Source: a bacterium (lineage in GTDB: Bacteria; Campylobacterota; Campylobacteria; Campylobacterales; Sulfurovaceae). Taken from it: 43,524 nt of DNA. The notes under the pieces are model-generated. The model saw only the letters and a list, made by a program, of their open reading frames with translations, was not told the DNA's origin and made no database searches. The position numbers and the translations under genes are program-made. The stretch spans positions 1 to 43,524 of the forward strand of contig JAHJJU010000005.1 of NCBI GenBank assembly GCA_018822805.1, in the 5' to 3' direction. Positions within the stretch are counted from its first letter, which is position 1. Each line of letters begins with the position of its first letter. Shown here piece by piece: positions 35,058-43,524 of this stretch.

Positions 35058-35126
35058 TGTAGGTTCGATTTTATCGAACAAAAAATATAAACACATCAGT
35101 CAACGTTCGATAAAATCGAACCTACA
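35058..35126. repeat. REPIN-like inverted pair of GTAG-headed palindromes
   Basis: Two 22-bp arms (35058-35079 and 35105-35126) are perfect inverted copies separated by 25 bases. Each arm contains the tetranucleotide GTAG followed by a palindrome GTTCGAT-TTT-ATCGAAC. That is the architecture of REP elements mobilised by RAYT transposases; two REPs facing each other form a REPIN. It fills exactly the space between the yejF stop codon, whose TAG lies inside the GTAG of one arm, and the ribosome site of the phosphatase gene at the other arm. As RNA the whole unit folds into a long hairpin. Confidence 0.75.
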
Positions 35127-36717
35127 CCGTTGGTAATTTTGGTGCTGCTTGAAGTAACCTCTTTGTATACGTATGTTGTGGATTCCCCATTACATCACGA
35201 ACCAACCCTTGCTCTACTATCTTCCCCTCTTTCATCACAGCCACCTCATCAGCTACCATAGGAATAATAGACAGATCATGCGTAATAAAAAGATAAGAGA
35301 TCCCCTGCTCTTCTTGTAAAGTCTTAAGCAGTTTCAATACTTGTGAACGCACCGAAACATCCAAAGCCGAAGTCGGTTCATCACAAATAATTAATTCAGG
35401 TTCTACAGCCAATGCTCGAGCAATTCCAATACGTTGTCGCTGTCCACCGGAGAACTCATGAGGGTATCGGTAGATGTGTTCAGATTCTAAACCTACTTTT
35501 TCCAATAGCTCTTTTATCTTAATATCTTGATCTTCTTTAATGGTAGAACCCACTCTTAAACTCGTCATTCCCTCTCGAATAATCTCTCCAACCGTCATAC
35601 GAGGATTCAATGAAGCATAAGGGTCTTGAAAAATCACCTGTATCTTTTGACGATACGGCATCAGCTCTTTTTGACGAATCAAGCTAATCTTTTCACCATC
35701 AAACGCAACCGTTCCCTGAGTAATGTCAACCAATCTCAAAATGGCTTGACCAATGGTACTTTTACCGGACCCCGACTCCCCCACCAACGCCAAGGTTTTT
35801 CCTTTAGAGATGCTAAACGATACTCCATCCACAGCTTTTACATAACCAACGGTTCGTTGAAAAAGACCTTTTCTAATGGGAAAATGAACTTTTAAATCGT
35901 CCACTTTCAAAAGCTCATGAAAACTCTCTTCTTCATCACGCTGAGACTTCAATGCCATTGCATCTTCCAGCAATTTTTTAGTATAAGGATGGGTAGGATT
36001 CCTAAAAAAATCCTCTTTTTTATCTTGCTCCAAAATCTCTCCATAACGCATCACGGCAATGGTATCTGCCATCTGAGCCACCACACCCATGTCATGCGTA
36101 ATAAATAGAATCGAAAGGCTTCTTTCTTTTTGAATCTTTTTTAACAAGTCCAACACTTGAGCTTGTATGGTCACATCCAAAGCCGTTGTCGGTTCATCAG
36201 CAATCAGCAGTTCAGGTTCACAGGCTAAAGCCATCGCTATCATCACACGCTGTTTCTGTCCACCCGAGAGTTGATGTGGATACCAACTGTATCGTTGCTC
36301 AGGTTCTTTTAAAGCCACCTCTTTAAAAAGTGAAATCACCCGTTCTTTTATCGCTTCATATTTAAGCCCCCAATGCAGTTTAATTACCTCTGCCACCTGC
36401 TCACCAATGGTCATAACAGGATTAAGTGCCGTCATCGGCTCTTGAAATATCATCGCTATTTTACGACCACGTACCTTCTGCATTTCAAACTCAGAGATAC
36501 TAAAAAGCGAATTACCGTTTAACTCTATATCTCCCGAACTCACCGACAATGCATCGGGAAGCAGTCGTATAATGGCTAAAGAAGTAAGAGACTTCCCACT
36601 GCCTGACTCACCTACTAAAGCGAAAATTTCACCTTTTTGAATCTCGAAGCTTATCGATTTTAGTAGTAACTCTTTTCCAACTTTTAGGCTTAGGTTTTTT
36701 ATGGTTAGTATGCTCAA
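35122..36717 (-). CDS. yejF: Peptide ABC transporter ATP-binding protein, two fused ABC domains (YejF-like)
   Basis: The protein powers uptake of peptides through the YejB/YejE channel. Two complete ABC ATPases are fused. The first has GESGSGKS, Q-loop [30 protein letters not shown] and ITHD. The second, from about residue 270, has [28 protein letters not shown] and CDEPTSALD. The C-terminal oligopeptide-transporter tail ([11 protein letters not shown]) is present. The start is TTG at 36717, with AAGGA seven bases upstream. Its partner genes yejA, yejB and yejE are about 2.2 kb away on the same strand, beyond a methyltransferase/restriction module. The stop codon lies in a REP-like element. 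Confidence 0.9.
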   Translation of the reverse strand: MSILTIKNLSLKVGKELLLKSISFEIQKGEIFALVGESGSGKSLTSLAIIRLLPDALSVSSGDIELNGNSLFSISEFEMQKVRGRKIAMIFQEPMTALNPVMTIGEQVAEVIKLHWGLKYEAIKERVISLFKEVALKEPEQRYSWYPHQLSGGQKQRVMIAMALACEPELLIADEPTTALDVTIQAQVLDLLKKIQKERSLSILFITHDMGVVAQMADTIAVMRYGEILEQDKKEDFFRNPTHPYTKKLLEDAMALKSQRDEEESFHELLKVDDLKVHFPIRKGLFQRTVGYVKAVDGVSFSISKGKTLALVGESGSGKSTIGQAILRLVDITQGTVAFDGEKISLIRQKELMPYRQKIQVIFQDPYASLNPRMTVGEIIREGMTSLRVGSTIKEDQDIKIKELLEKVGLESEHIYRYPHEFSGGQRQRIGIARALAVEPELIICDEPTSALDVSVRSQVLKLLKTLQEEQGISYLFITHDLSIIPMVADEVAVMKEGKIVEQGLVRDVMGNPQHTYTKRLLQAAPKLPTV

Positions 36718-36928
36718 TTAATTATCCTTACATTCGCCATTAGGCAGTAATAAAATAGTTCCCCTTAGAAAAAGTGATTTTACTTAAGTTAGTACCACTC
36801 AAACTAAATACACCAAAATTTAACGATAAGAAAAAGGTGCAGGTACAAGGAAGATTTTTGAATTCCTATCCTTAGCTAAGTCAAAAAAATCTAACGCAGT
36901 AGATGTTATATATTTACAAAAGTAGATA
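36718..36928. other. Intergenic region between restriction gene and yejF
   Basis: This is 211 bases of AT-rich sequence with short palindromes (for example CTTAGCTAAG near 36875) but no gene, terminator or repeat that can be supported. It probably carries the ribosome site and perhaps a promoter for yejF. Confidence 0.4.
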
Positions 36929-37597
36929 TTAATCCTCATATAAAGTTAAATACTCTTCAAAACTTCCAGAAGAAACAAAATTTATTTTAAAGTTTTCATT
37001 ATCAATTTTGTCCAAGCGTATTGAATCAATACCTATAATCTGTAATTTTTCATATGTTAATAACTCACCTTCTTTTAATCCCAAAACATCTCTTAATAAC
37101 CATTTACCTAATGCTTTATTAGGATTAGACATCAATGCCTTACTGTTATCTTGGCATACTTTAACATTCAGAACCCCACCATTAGGAAGATGTAAATTAA
37201 AAGGTTTATCTCTTTGTGGAAAAAAATTAGGAGAATATCTATGTACTTTTGCTGGAATAGGTATATAGATTTCATTAGGATGCCGTTCTCTACCTGAAGC
37301 ATTCCATTGATTTAAACTACTTTTTTCGGAAACTTTTTTATCTTTCCCATAGAGTGGTAAATAAACAGTATCAGATAAATCACTTCCATCTTTGAATTTA
37401 GACTTAGAGGCATCAAGGGCAATATCACCTCTAGATAAATCATTAGCATTAAAAGAACTACAAAAAATCTTTTCTGCTATTCGATAATATAGATAAGGGA
37501 CTTTTGAATCGGAAAATAAATTAGAAAGACTTCCTACAATACATAAAGAATCAATATATTTCTGTTGAAACTCAAAGGACTCGTTTTTATAAAACAT
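36929..37597 (-). CDS. Restriction endonuclease-like protein, apparently internally shortened
   Basis: The 222-residue protein is encoded directly after the DNA methyltransferase, overlapping it by 11 bases. An N-terminal piece, YLYYRIAEKIFCSSFNANDLSRGDIALDA, and a C-terminal B3-like DNA-recognition part (NQWNASGRERHPNEIYIPIPAKVH...FFPQRD...VCQDNSKALMSNPNKALGKWLL) match my recollection of a NgoFVII-type endonuclease family. The 35-residue join between them is much shorter than I would expect, and no PLD HxK or other nuclease core is visible. This suggests an in-frame internal deletion of the catalytic region. It may be a remnant or a DNA-binding-only form. Function as an active nuclease is doubtful. 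Confidence 0.6.
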   Translation of the reverse strand: MFYKNESFEFQQKYIDSLCIVGSLSNLFSDSKVPYLYYRIAEKIFCSSFNANDLSRGDIALDASKSKFKDGSDLSDTVYLPLYGKDKKVSEKSSLNQWNASGRERHPNEIYIPIPAKVHRYSPNFFPQRDKPFNLHLPNGGVLNVKVCQDNSKALMSNPNKALGKWLLRDVLGLKEGELLTYEKLQIIGIDSIRLDKIDNENFKINFVSSGSFEEYLTLYED

Positions 37598-38597
37598 CTT
37601 TTATTCTTTTTGCTATCTCTTCTATTACTGTAACGGTAACTGAATTACCTGCTTGTTTATATTGATGAGATTGAGCTAAATCCTTTGGAAATTTAAAAGT
37701 TTTATCAAAACCTTGAAACTTGACACATTCGTAAGGAGTTAACTTTCTAATACCTTTTGCATCTTTAATAATAGGGACATTATGACCACCAGTACCCATA
37801 TTAGCTGTTAAGGTAGGACAAACATTATTTTTATTTTCACGCACATAGTATCTACGCCATTGATACATAGTATCTTCACTTTTCACATCATCTTTAATCT
37901 TATCATATAAAGGTTTATTATTATAATAATATTTACTGTCTACTTCTTTATCTAAAAAGTTATGAATACTTTTTGTAGGTTCAATCCCTTCAGGAAAAAT
38001 AAATTCTTCAATATTATCTAAAAAAGCTATTATGTATATCCGTTCACGATTTTGTGGAACATTAAAATCTTTAGTATTTAACACTTCATGAAAAAGTTTA
38101 TATCCCATATCTTCTAGAGTTTTTTTAACAACTTCAAAAGTTCGTCCTTTATCATGTCCTATAAAACCTTTTACATTCTCTAAAAAAATAATTTTTGGTT
38201 TGTGATATTTAGCAATTCTTGCTACATCAAAGAAGAGTGTTCCTCTTGTATCATTGAAACCTTTTCGATGTCCTGCAACACTAAAAGCTTGACAAGGAAA
38301 ACCAGCTAAGATAATATCATGTTTAGGAATATTAGCTTCATCAATAGTTGTAATATCTCCATGAGGTATTTCTTTATAATTTAAATAATAAGTCTTTTGT
38401 GCATTTTTATCTATTTCTGATGAGAAAACAAACTCAATGTCATTTTTAAATATATTACTAAATCCACGCCGAATTCCACCAATACCAGCAAATAAATCAA
38501 TAGCTTTAAATGTTCTAATATTTGAATTATTCATAGAAGTAGTCAAAGTCTCTCTTTGTAAAGTATTTTTTATATGAAATAAGTCTAGTGTAATCAT
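37587..38597 (-). CDS. DNA (cytosine-5)-methyltransferase
   Basis: This type II modification enzyme methylates C5 of cytosine. Motif I is AIDLFAGIGGIRRGF near residue 32. The catalytic PCQ is in AGFPCQAFSVAG (motif IV), followed by FLENVKGF (VI), QNRERIYIIAF (VIII), RKLTPYECVKFQGF (IX) and AGNSVTVTVIEEIAKRI (X). All motifs are intact over 336 residues. The target sequence cannot be told from this. AGGA lies six bases before the ATG. An overlapping restriction-type gene follows. A TTGACA on the minus strand (38670-38665) could be a -35 box of its own promoter. The gene is AT-rich relative to the yej genes around it, consistent with insertion into the yej operon. Confidence 0.93.
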   Translation of the reverse strand: MITLDLFHIKNTLQRETLTTSMNNSNIRTFKAIDLFAGIGGIRRGFSNIFKNDIEFVFSSEIDKNAQKTYYLNYKEIPHGDITTIDEANIPKHDIILAGFPCQAFSVAGHRKGFNDTRGTLFFDVARIAKYHKPKIIFLENVKGFIGHDKGRTFEVVKKTLEDMGYKLFHEVLNTKDFNVPQNRERIYIIAFLDNIEEFIFPEGIEPTKSIHNFLDKEVDSKYYYNNKPLYDKIKDDVKSEDTMYQWRRYYVRENKNNVCPTLTANMGTGGHNVPIIKDAKGIRKLTPYECVKFQGFDKTFKFPKDLAQSHQYKQAGNSVTVTVIEEIAKRIKDVL

Positions 38598-38932
38598 GAT
38601 AAATCCTATTCTAACAATTTATGTTAAAAATATATCATTAAAATCGATAACTTATCTAAAAATATGTCAAATTGTAATATACTTATATTTTTTCATAAAA
38701 TTATTTCCAAAAATAATAGCTAAATAACCTTAGCCTTTAAGGGTTGACCCTCTCTATTCACTTAATATTTTACTTAGGAATTTTCTAACTATCATTTAGG
38801 TTTATAATGCACCACAAAAACCAACCAAAGCGTTAAACGATTTAATGGGGTTAGAAGGGTTTAATAAATAAGCCTTTCGGCAAAAGCTCTATTCTCTGCC
38901 TATTTATTTAATGGTGGGTTAGAAACGCCACC
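38598..38932. other. Spacer between yejE and methyltransferase with promoter and repeats
   Basis: No gene is seen in 335 bases. The part near the methyltransferase is very AT-rich and holds a minus-strand TTGACA (38670-38665) with a weak -10. The part near yejE has two imperfect direct copies of TTTAATGG(TG)GGTTAGAA (38841-38856 and 38907-38924), an AATAAATA/TATTTATT inverted pair, and the REP-like hairpin that ends at the yejE stop codon. Confidence 0.5.
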
Positions 38933-38936
38933 CTAC
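38913..38936 (-). repeat. Single REP-like element at the 3' end of yejE
   Basis: Read on the minus strand this is GTAG followed by an imperfect palindrome, GGTGG(C)GTT-TCT-AACCCACC, giving an 8-bp stem with one bulge and a 3-base loop. The layout, GTAG plus stem with 3-base loop, equals that of the REPIN arms at 35058-35126, although the palindrome sequence differs. The TAG of the yejE stop codon lies in the GTAG. Confidence 0.5.
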
Positions 38937-40234
38937 GAATTATTCCTCGGATCCAACACCGTTTGAATCCTGTCTGAAAACAAATTCGCTGCCAAAACCA
39001 AGACAAACATGAAAACAAAGGCTGAAAACAGCGACCACCAGACCATGGGTTCTCGTGCCATTTCCAGTCGTGCTTGGTTAATCATGTTTCCCCAAGAGTG
39101 CATGGTGGGGTCAACGCCAACACCCACATACGAAAGTACAGCTTCTGCCAGTACCAACCCTGAGAAATCCAGTACAATGGAAATGAGAATAATGTGCATC
39201 AGATTAGGAATAATATGTCGTCTTATAATCGTCCATTTGCCTACTCCGAATGCTTTTGCTGCTGTCACAAACTCTACTTGTGAAATTTTTAACGTCTCAG
39301 CACGAAGCAACCTGCACAGCCCTGTCCAAGAGGTAATCCCCAATATCAATACCAGAAACAACAGTCGTAAATCGGAACGCTCCCCAGTTGTTTCAAACCA
39401 TTGAGGGTTATTGTCCATCACCACTTGCATCAAAAGTACAGCAGCAGCGATGAGCAGTACCCCTGGAATGGAGTTGAGTGTGGTATAGATATATTGAATA
39501 ATATCATCTATCCATCCACGGAACAACCCGGCACTAACCCCCAAGATTATTGCCATCGGGAGCATTACCAAGGTGGTCAAAACCCCTATAAGAACACCTG
39601 TTCTTATGCTCTTTAGACTCTGATAAAGTACGTCTCCACCCACCTTATCGGTACCCAATACATGGTAATCAAAACTTAATATATAGAGCCATGTAAAAGA
39701 GGTAATAATTAACGTGACCATCACATAAGCACTGTTCCAAGGAATAACTTTCTGCCATCCTCGTCGTTTACGCCACAACATATGCAAGGCAATCAAGAGA
39801 AAACTCATCATCACTCCTGTAGCTAGGGCAATAAGTGAGCTTAGCAGTATGCTTGTATCGTTCACATGCTTTAATGGTAGATATTCTTGTTTTGTTACGC
39901 CATGTTCATCAACCACAATGGCTTTGGCATACTCTGTGATAGCAAACGGCGAAGAATAGGTTCGTTCTGTCTCTTTGATACGATGCTCAAATGCCATATC
40001 GAGCAGACTCACCATCTCTCCTTGCTTGACTACTTTAAAATGTACCGAATCCAATAAGGCAAAAAGCAAATAAAAAAGCAGTACAATTGCTGAAGCCATG
40101 GCAATGGATGACTTAAAAACTGTATGCCACTGTTTTTGAACCTGTGGCGAACGAGCAAGTATCCATCCCCAAGCCAGTAGAGCAAAAACCAAAATCCAGA
40201 CCATGATGTCTGTCCATAGAAAGGTTAATGTCAT
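38933..40234 (-). CDS. yejE: Peptide ABC transporter permease (YejE-like)
   Basis: This inner-membrane subunit of a peptide importer has an N-terminal pair of helices with a periplasmic stretch. A further helix near 140-165 and another near 175-195 follow. The binding-protein-dependent permease domain lies after residue 200 (VLIGVLTTLVMLPMAIILGVSAGLF...). The EAA loop with the conserved Gly is in EFVTAAKAFGVGKWTIIRRHIIPNLM, which contacts the ATPase. The protein is 433 residues. It overlaps yejB by ATGA. The stop codon lies in a REP-like element. The natural partner yejF lies beyond the restriction-modification insertion. Confidence 0.88.
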   Translation of the reverse strand: MTLTFLWTDIMVWILVFALLAWGWILARSPQVQKQWHTVFKSSIAMASAIVLLFYLLFALLDSVHFKVVKQGEMVSLLDMAFEHRIKETERTYSSPFAITEYAKAIVVDEHGVTKQEYLPLKHVNDTSILLSSLIALATGVMMSFLLIALHMLWRKRRGWQKVIPWNSAYVMVTLIITSFTWLYILSFDYHVLGTDKVGGDVLYQSLKSIRTGVLIGVLTTLVMLPMAIILGVSAGLFRGWIDDIIQYIYTTLNSIPGVLLIAAAVLLMQVVMDNNPQWFETTGERSDLRLLFLVLILGITSWTGLCRLLRAETLKISQVEFVTAAKAFGVGKWTIIRRHIIPNLMHIILISIVLDFSGLVLAEAVLSYVGVGVDPTMHSWGNMINQARLEMAREPMVWWSLFSAFVFMFVLVLAANLFSDRIQTVLDPRNNS

Positions 40235-41208
40235 GATAGCTTCACCCTCGGGTCAAACAACGTATACGATATATCTGTCAAAATCAATCCTATAATGTAG
40301 AGTACCGAACCTAAAAAGACCATCGCTTTTACAATAGCAAAGTCTTGTGCATGAATGGCATCGATGGTGTAGGAACCCAGACCAGGAATACCAAAAAAAG
40401 ACTCCATAATCAAACTCCCCATAAAGAGTGTAGGTATCACCACCACCACCCCTGTTAAAATCGGTAACATACCGTTACGCAACACATGCCCAAAAAGTAC
40501 ACGCAGTTCCGACAACCCTTTGGCTCGTGCTGTTCGTACGTAGTCTTGGTTAATTTGCTCTAAGAAAATACTTCGATACCATCGTACCCCTGCACCCATT
40601 CCTGCGAAAACCCCTATCATCACAGGTAAGATGATAAATTTAATACCACCCCACCCTGATTCATAGCCTGATATAGGAACCCAGTGCCATATTTTAGAGA
40701 AGAGTACCTGCCCTGCAATAATGTAAAAAAGACCAGAGATAGACATAATCATAACAGCCACCACCATCATACTGCTGTCCAGTACGGAACCACGGAAAAG
40801 AACCAAAAGCAGTGCCAAAGAGATATTGGTAACGAGTGCAATCACAAATGTGGGTAGTGCAATAGCAAGACTTGGTCCCATACGCTCTTGAATATCAGAC
40901 CCTATATCACGATTGGCATCGGAAAAGCCAAAATCAAAAATAAAAAGCTTGAGGGATTCTTGAACAAAAAGGGTATCGGTCACTATTTCTACTCCTTCTG
41001 CTTTGGTATTTAAAAATAGAGGTTTATCGTACCCTTTTTTCTCTTTCCATGACTGAATAAGCTCAGGCGTTACCTGTTTGGCTCCAAGTTGAGCTCGTGC
41101 CATGTCATCAGGGGTATTGACCATGAAAAAGAGCATGAAGGTTATGAGATTTACTCCTATTAAAATAGGAATGGCGTATAGAATTCTTCGGATTATGTAG
41201 GCTAACAT
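40231..41208 (-). CDS. yejB: Peptide ABC transporter permease (YejB-like)
   Basis: This is the second channel subunit, with about six membrane helices. The first is at the N-terminus (RRILYAIPILIGVNLITFMLFF), as in DppB/OppB-type permeases, and the EAA-like loop is YVRTARAKGLSELRVLFGHVLRNGM. The 325 residues are full length. A strong GGAGGT ribosome site lies at the end of yejA, whose stop codon directly precedes the ATG. Confidence 0.92.
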   Translation of the reverse strand: MLAYIIRRILYAIPILIGVNLITFMLFFMVNTPDDMARAQLGAKQVTPELIQSWKEKKGYDKPLFLNTKAEGVEIVTDTLFVQESLKLFIFDFGFSDANRDIGSDIQERMGPSLAIALPTFVIALVTNISLALLLVLFRGSVLDSSMMVVAVMIMSISGLFYIIAGQVLFSKIWHWVPISGYESGWGGIKFIILPVMIGVFAGMGAGVRWYRSIFLEQINQDYVRTARAKGLSELRVLFGHVLRNGMLPILTGVVVVIPTLFMGSLIMESFFGIPGLGSYTIDAIHAQDFAIVKAMVFLGSVLYIIGLILTDISYTLFDPRVKLS

Positions 41209-43395
41209 CTATTCACCTCCTTTTTTTATAACAGCCCTCTGCCGATTTTGATACGCCCTATAGAGTGGATAACTCATCAAAAGAATAAAGATGACAAACA
41301 GAATTAAGGGCATCACCACAGGTTGATTCCACGCTTCTTGTTTTTCTGCTCGTACTTTAGCATCAATACGTTTATATTTTAAGGTGTTGTTTGCCATGGC
41401 ATTGGGGTAAACATTGGAAAACCACGAATGATAAAGTGCTAAAGATTTGGGATGTGTACCCCACACCCATGGAGCATCCTCTTGGGCTATTTTTATCATC
41501 TTTTGTATTTTTTGCATACGTAAAGGGCTATTTTTCATGGTTTTAACCTCTTCAAAAAGTCTGTCAAATTTGGGGTTTTTGTAATTTGAAGAGTTGATTC
41601 CTGCTCCATTGGTATCTACTGAAGCATTTCCCCCATAGAGTAAAAAAAGAAAATTTTCAGGGTCAGGATAATCGGCATTCCATCCCCATGAGAAGAGTTG
41701 TGCTTTTCCTTTTCGTACTTTGTCTTGAAAACGGTTATAGTCTGTAGCTCGAATGACCAGCTGTATACCCAACTTATCAAACTGCTTTCGTCGCCAATCC
41801 ATTAACATTCGTTCATCAGGACCAGATGAAGTTGCGTCATAATAAAGCACCAGTGGCTTCCCTGTTTTTTTAGAAATTCCATTTGGGTATCCTGCTTGGG
41901 CTAAAAGTTTTTTCGCAACCTCTAACGATTTTCGAACCCGTTTTCCCTCTTTCCATTCATAAACAACACTGTTGGTTCCGGCTTCACCCTCAAGATAACC
42001 AAAAATTCCAGGAGGGATAGGTCCTTGAGCCGGGATTCCTCGTTCATTCATAAAAATAGAGATGGACTCCTCTTCATTTTGAGCAATACTGATGGCTTGG
42101 CGTAATTTTTTAGCTGATTGGCTATAACCACCTACTACAGGGTCTATCATATTAAATGCCAAATAAAAACTGGAAGGTTGAATGGATCCTCGTAATGCTA
42201 TGCCTCGTTGTTGCATCTCTTCACTCAAACCCATCTCTCCAGATGATGAGATTTGTACTACTTGATCAAATGATTCAGAGCTAATCCCTGATGCATCATA
42301 ATAGCCTTGTAAAAATTTATTCCATAAAGGAATACTCTCTTTCTCTATGGAATAAATAATCTCATCAATAAAGGGAAGCTTTTTCCCTGCATCTTTTAGT
42401 AGCTCTTCAGGCACATCCGATATTTCACGCTCCTCTTCGGTTAATGTTGGATAAAACTCATCATGGTAATTGGGATTTTTCACCAATCTCATCTGCTTAT
42501 TAGGATTGTTTTCAGCCAAATAATAGGCTCCTGTACCTACGGGGAACCAGTTTAAAGTCAAGTTTTTTTCAATTAACCCTCGTTGTTGATAAAACAAGTC
42601 AGCTTCCCACGGAATAGGTGCAAAAAAATACATGGTCAGCCAGTAAGAAAATTGGGGATAACGTCCTTTTATTTTTATGGTTAACGTTGTGTCATCAATA
42701 ACGTGTACTCCCGATATGTCATACGCACGTAAATCAAGCTTTTCCTTATTTTTTCTTTTCTCTTTAGCCACTTTTGTAATCTCTTTAGAGAATGACTCTA
42801 ACCCAACAATATACTCGGTCATGCTGTCTAAAATGGGTGAATGATTCTGACGCACAGCCATACGTTTAAGAGCATACTCATAATCAGATGCTTTTAAATG
42901 ACGGGTTGTACTTTTTTCAAAATCATTCAATGAATCTATTGTTAATAATTGTACTTCATTTAAATTTTCATAAAGTAATTTTCCTTGCTTGTTTTTAACA
43001 AAAGAGGGATGATTTTGATAAAAAACATCTTCTCTTAAGGTTAAACGATATTCTGAAAAAGCCACCTTTTTAGAGGCTTCCGGAACCTCATTACCCTCAC
43101 TATCTAAAAAGCGAATGGTTGGCATATTTTTTAAAGTTAATGGCTCCAATTGATAGGGACGTTTCAGATAATTGTACTGCAACGGGGGCTCATAAACTTG
43201 ACCTATGATCTGCCACTCATTCATGCTATAAGAGACAACAGGATCTAAATGTTTGGGAGGGAAAGAGAAAGCAGAAAAAAGTATCTTTTCTTTAACTTTA
43301 GATGGCTGATGAGGCGTATTCCAAACATCAGAACAGAGTGGATTTACCATGATTAATAACAATAGCAATTTAAAAAAAAACTTCTTTAAGTACAT
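41209..43395 (-). CDS. yejA: Peptide ABC transporter substrate-binding protein (YejA-like) with C-terminal membrane anchor
   Basis: This family-5 extracytoplasmic solute receptor has an N-terminal signal peptide (MYLKKFFFKLLLLLIMVNPLCS). The substrate-binding fold starts with ILFSAFSFPPKHLDPVVSYSMNEWQIIGQVYEPPLQY. Later segments QPSSFYLAFNMIDPVVGGYSQSAKKLRQAIS and the AQLFSWGWNADYPDPENFLFLLYG motif are typical of peptide and microcin-type receptors. Unusually, the C-terminus ends in a membrane helix (MPLILFVIFILLMSYPLYRAY) with a basic tail, so the receptor is probably anchored to the inner membrane. GGAG lies eight bases before the ATG. It is the first gene of the transporter operon. Confidence 0.9.
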   Translation of the reverse strand: MYLKKFFFKLLLLLIMVNPLCSDVWNTPHQPSKVKEKILFSAFSFPPKHLDPVVSYSMNEWQIIGQVYEPPLQYNYLKRPYQLEPLTLKNMPTIRFLDSEGNEVPEASKKVAFSEYRLTLREDVFYQNHPSFVKNKQGKLLYENLNEVQLLTIDSLNDFEKSTTRHLKASDYEYALKRMAVRQNHSPILDSMTEYIVGLESFSKEITKVAKEKRKNKEKLDLRAYDISGVHVIDDTTLTIKIKGRYPQFSYWLTMYFFAPIPWEADLFYQQRGLIEKNLTLNWFPVGTGAYYLAENNPNKQMRLVKNPNYHDEFYPTLTEEEREISDVPEELLKDAGKKLPFIDEIIYSIEKESIPLWNKFLQGYYDASGISSESFDQVVQISSSGEMGLSEEMQQRGIALRGSIQPSSFYLAFNMIDPVVGGYSQSAKKLRQAISIAQNEEESISIFMNERGIPAQGPIPPGIFGYLEGEAGTNSVVYEWKEGKRVRKSLEVAKKLLAQAGYPNGISKKTGKPLVLYYDATSSGPDERMLMDWRRKQFDKLGIQLVIRATDYNRFQDKVRKGKAQLFSWGWNADYPDPENFLFLLYGGNASVDTNGAGINSSNYKNPKFDRLFEEVKTMKNSPLRMQKIQKMIKIAQEDAPWVWGTHPKSLALYHSWFSNVYPNAMANNTLKYKRIDAKVRAEKQEAWNQPVVMPLILFVIFILLMSYPLYRAYQNRQRAVIKKGGE

Positions 43396-43524
43396 AATTA
43401 GGTCTCCAAAATTTAGAAGCTAATTGTAGGTAAAATATGCTTTAAAGTGCCCCATGAAGAAAAACAGTCTAATAAATAGAAATAATTATTTAAAAATAGT
43501 ATTTGTTATTATTTAAAGATAAAT

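Noticed and set aside
1-43524. CRISPR array, tRNA, rRNA or prophage
   Set aside because: No regularly spaced repeats, no cloverleaf or rRNA-like sequence, and no phage structural or integrase genes were seen.

Overview
The window is AT-rich, gene-dense bacterial chromosome. It most resembles a chemolithoautotrophic member of the Campylobacterota (Sulfurovum/Sulfurimonas-like). That placement is inferred from gene content: a cytoplasmic [NiFe]-hydrogenase, a four-subunit pyruvate:ferredoxin oxidoreductase in the order gamma-delta-alpha-beta, citrate synthase, and a stand-alone DUF234-type protein. No rRNA, tRNA, CRISPR array, prophage or complete IS element was seen.

Layout. (1) 332-4416: a hydrogenase pair whose small subunit is fused behind a flavin/NAD(P)H-type oxidoreductase with a BFD-like [2Fe-2S] domain. 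(2) 4505-11034: a tight three-gene unit of a beta-CASP metallo-hydrolase, a P2-type cation ATPase and an unusual soluble double-AAA+ FtsH-like zinc protease. (3) 11155-15882: citrate synthase behind a palindromic promoter, a tiny Cys-rich lipoprotein with an EGKCG motif, a GMC oxidoreductase with its Tat-type small subunit (probably a leaderless transcript), and a DUF234-like protein. (4) 16076-24073: PbpC plus a giant bacterial alpha-2-macroglobulin, a classic peptidoglycan-repair/protease-trap pair. (5) 24114-27579, minus strand: lipoprotein, prfA, rpsT and an Ig-like secreted protein. (6) 27758-30842: a thioredoxin-like lipoprotein facing a minus-strand unit of a regulator and two proteins related to complex I/group 4 hydrogenase. 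The large one has lost its Ni-Fe cysteines, and no membrane subunits accompany the pair. (7) 31042-34280, minus strand: porCDAB. (8) 34395-43395, minus strand: a Yej-type peptide ABC importer (yejA-yejB-yejE ... yejF), split by an inserted C5-methyltransferase/restriction-endonuclease module and bordered by two REP-like palindromes, then an HAD phosphatase.

How it fits together. Hydrogenase, POR, citrate synthase and the orphan complex-I-like pair all concern low-potential electrons, pyruvate/acetyl-CoA and central carbon flux. The strongest candidates for something undescribed are the flavoprotein-hydrogenase fusion with a Cys-to-Asn change at the proximal cluster, the orphan Ni-free HycE/HycG-like pair, the AAA/FtsH chimera with degenerate ATPase motifs, and GTAG-headed REP-like elements whose conserved tetranucleotide supplies the stop codons of two yej genes.
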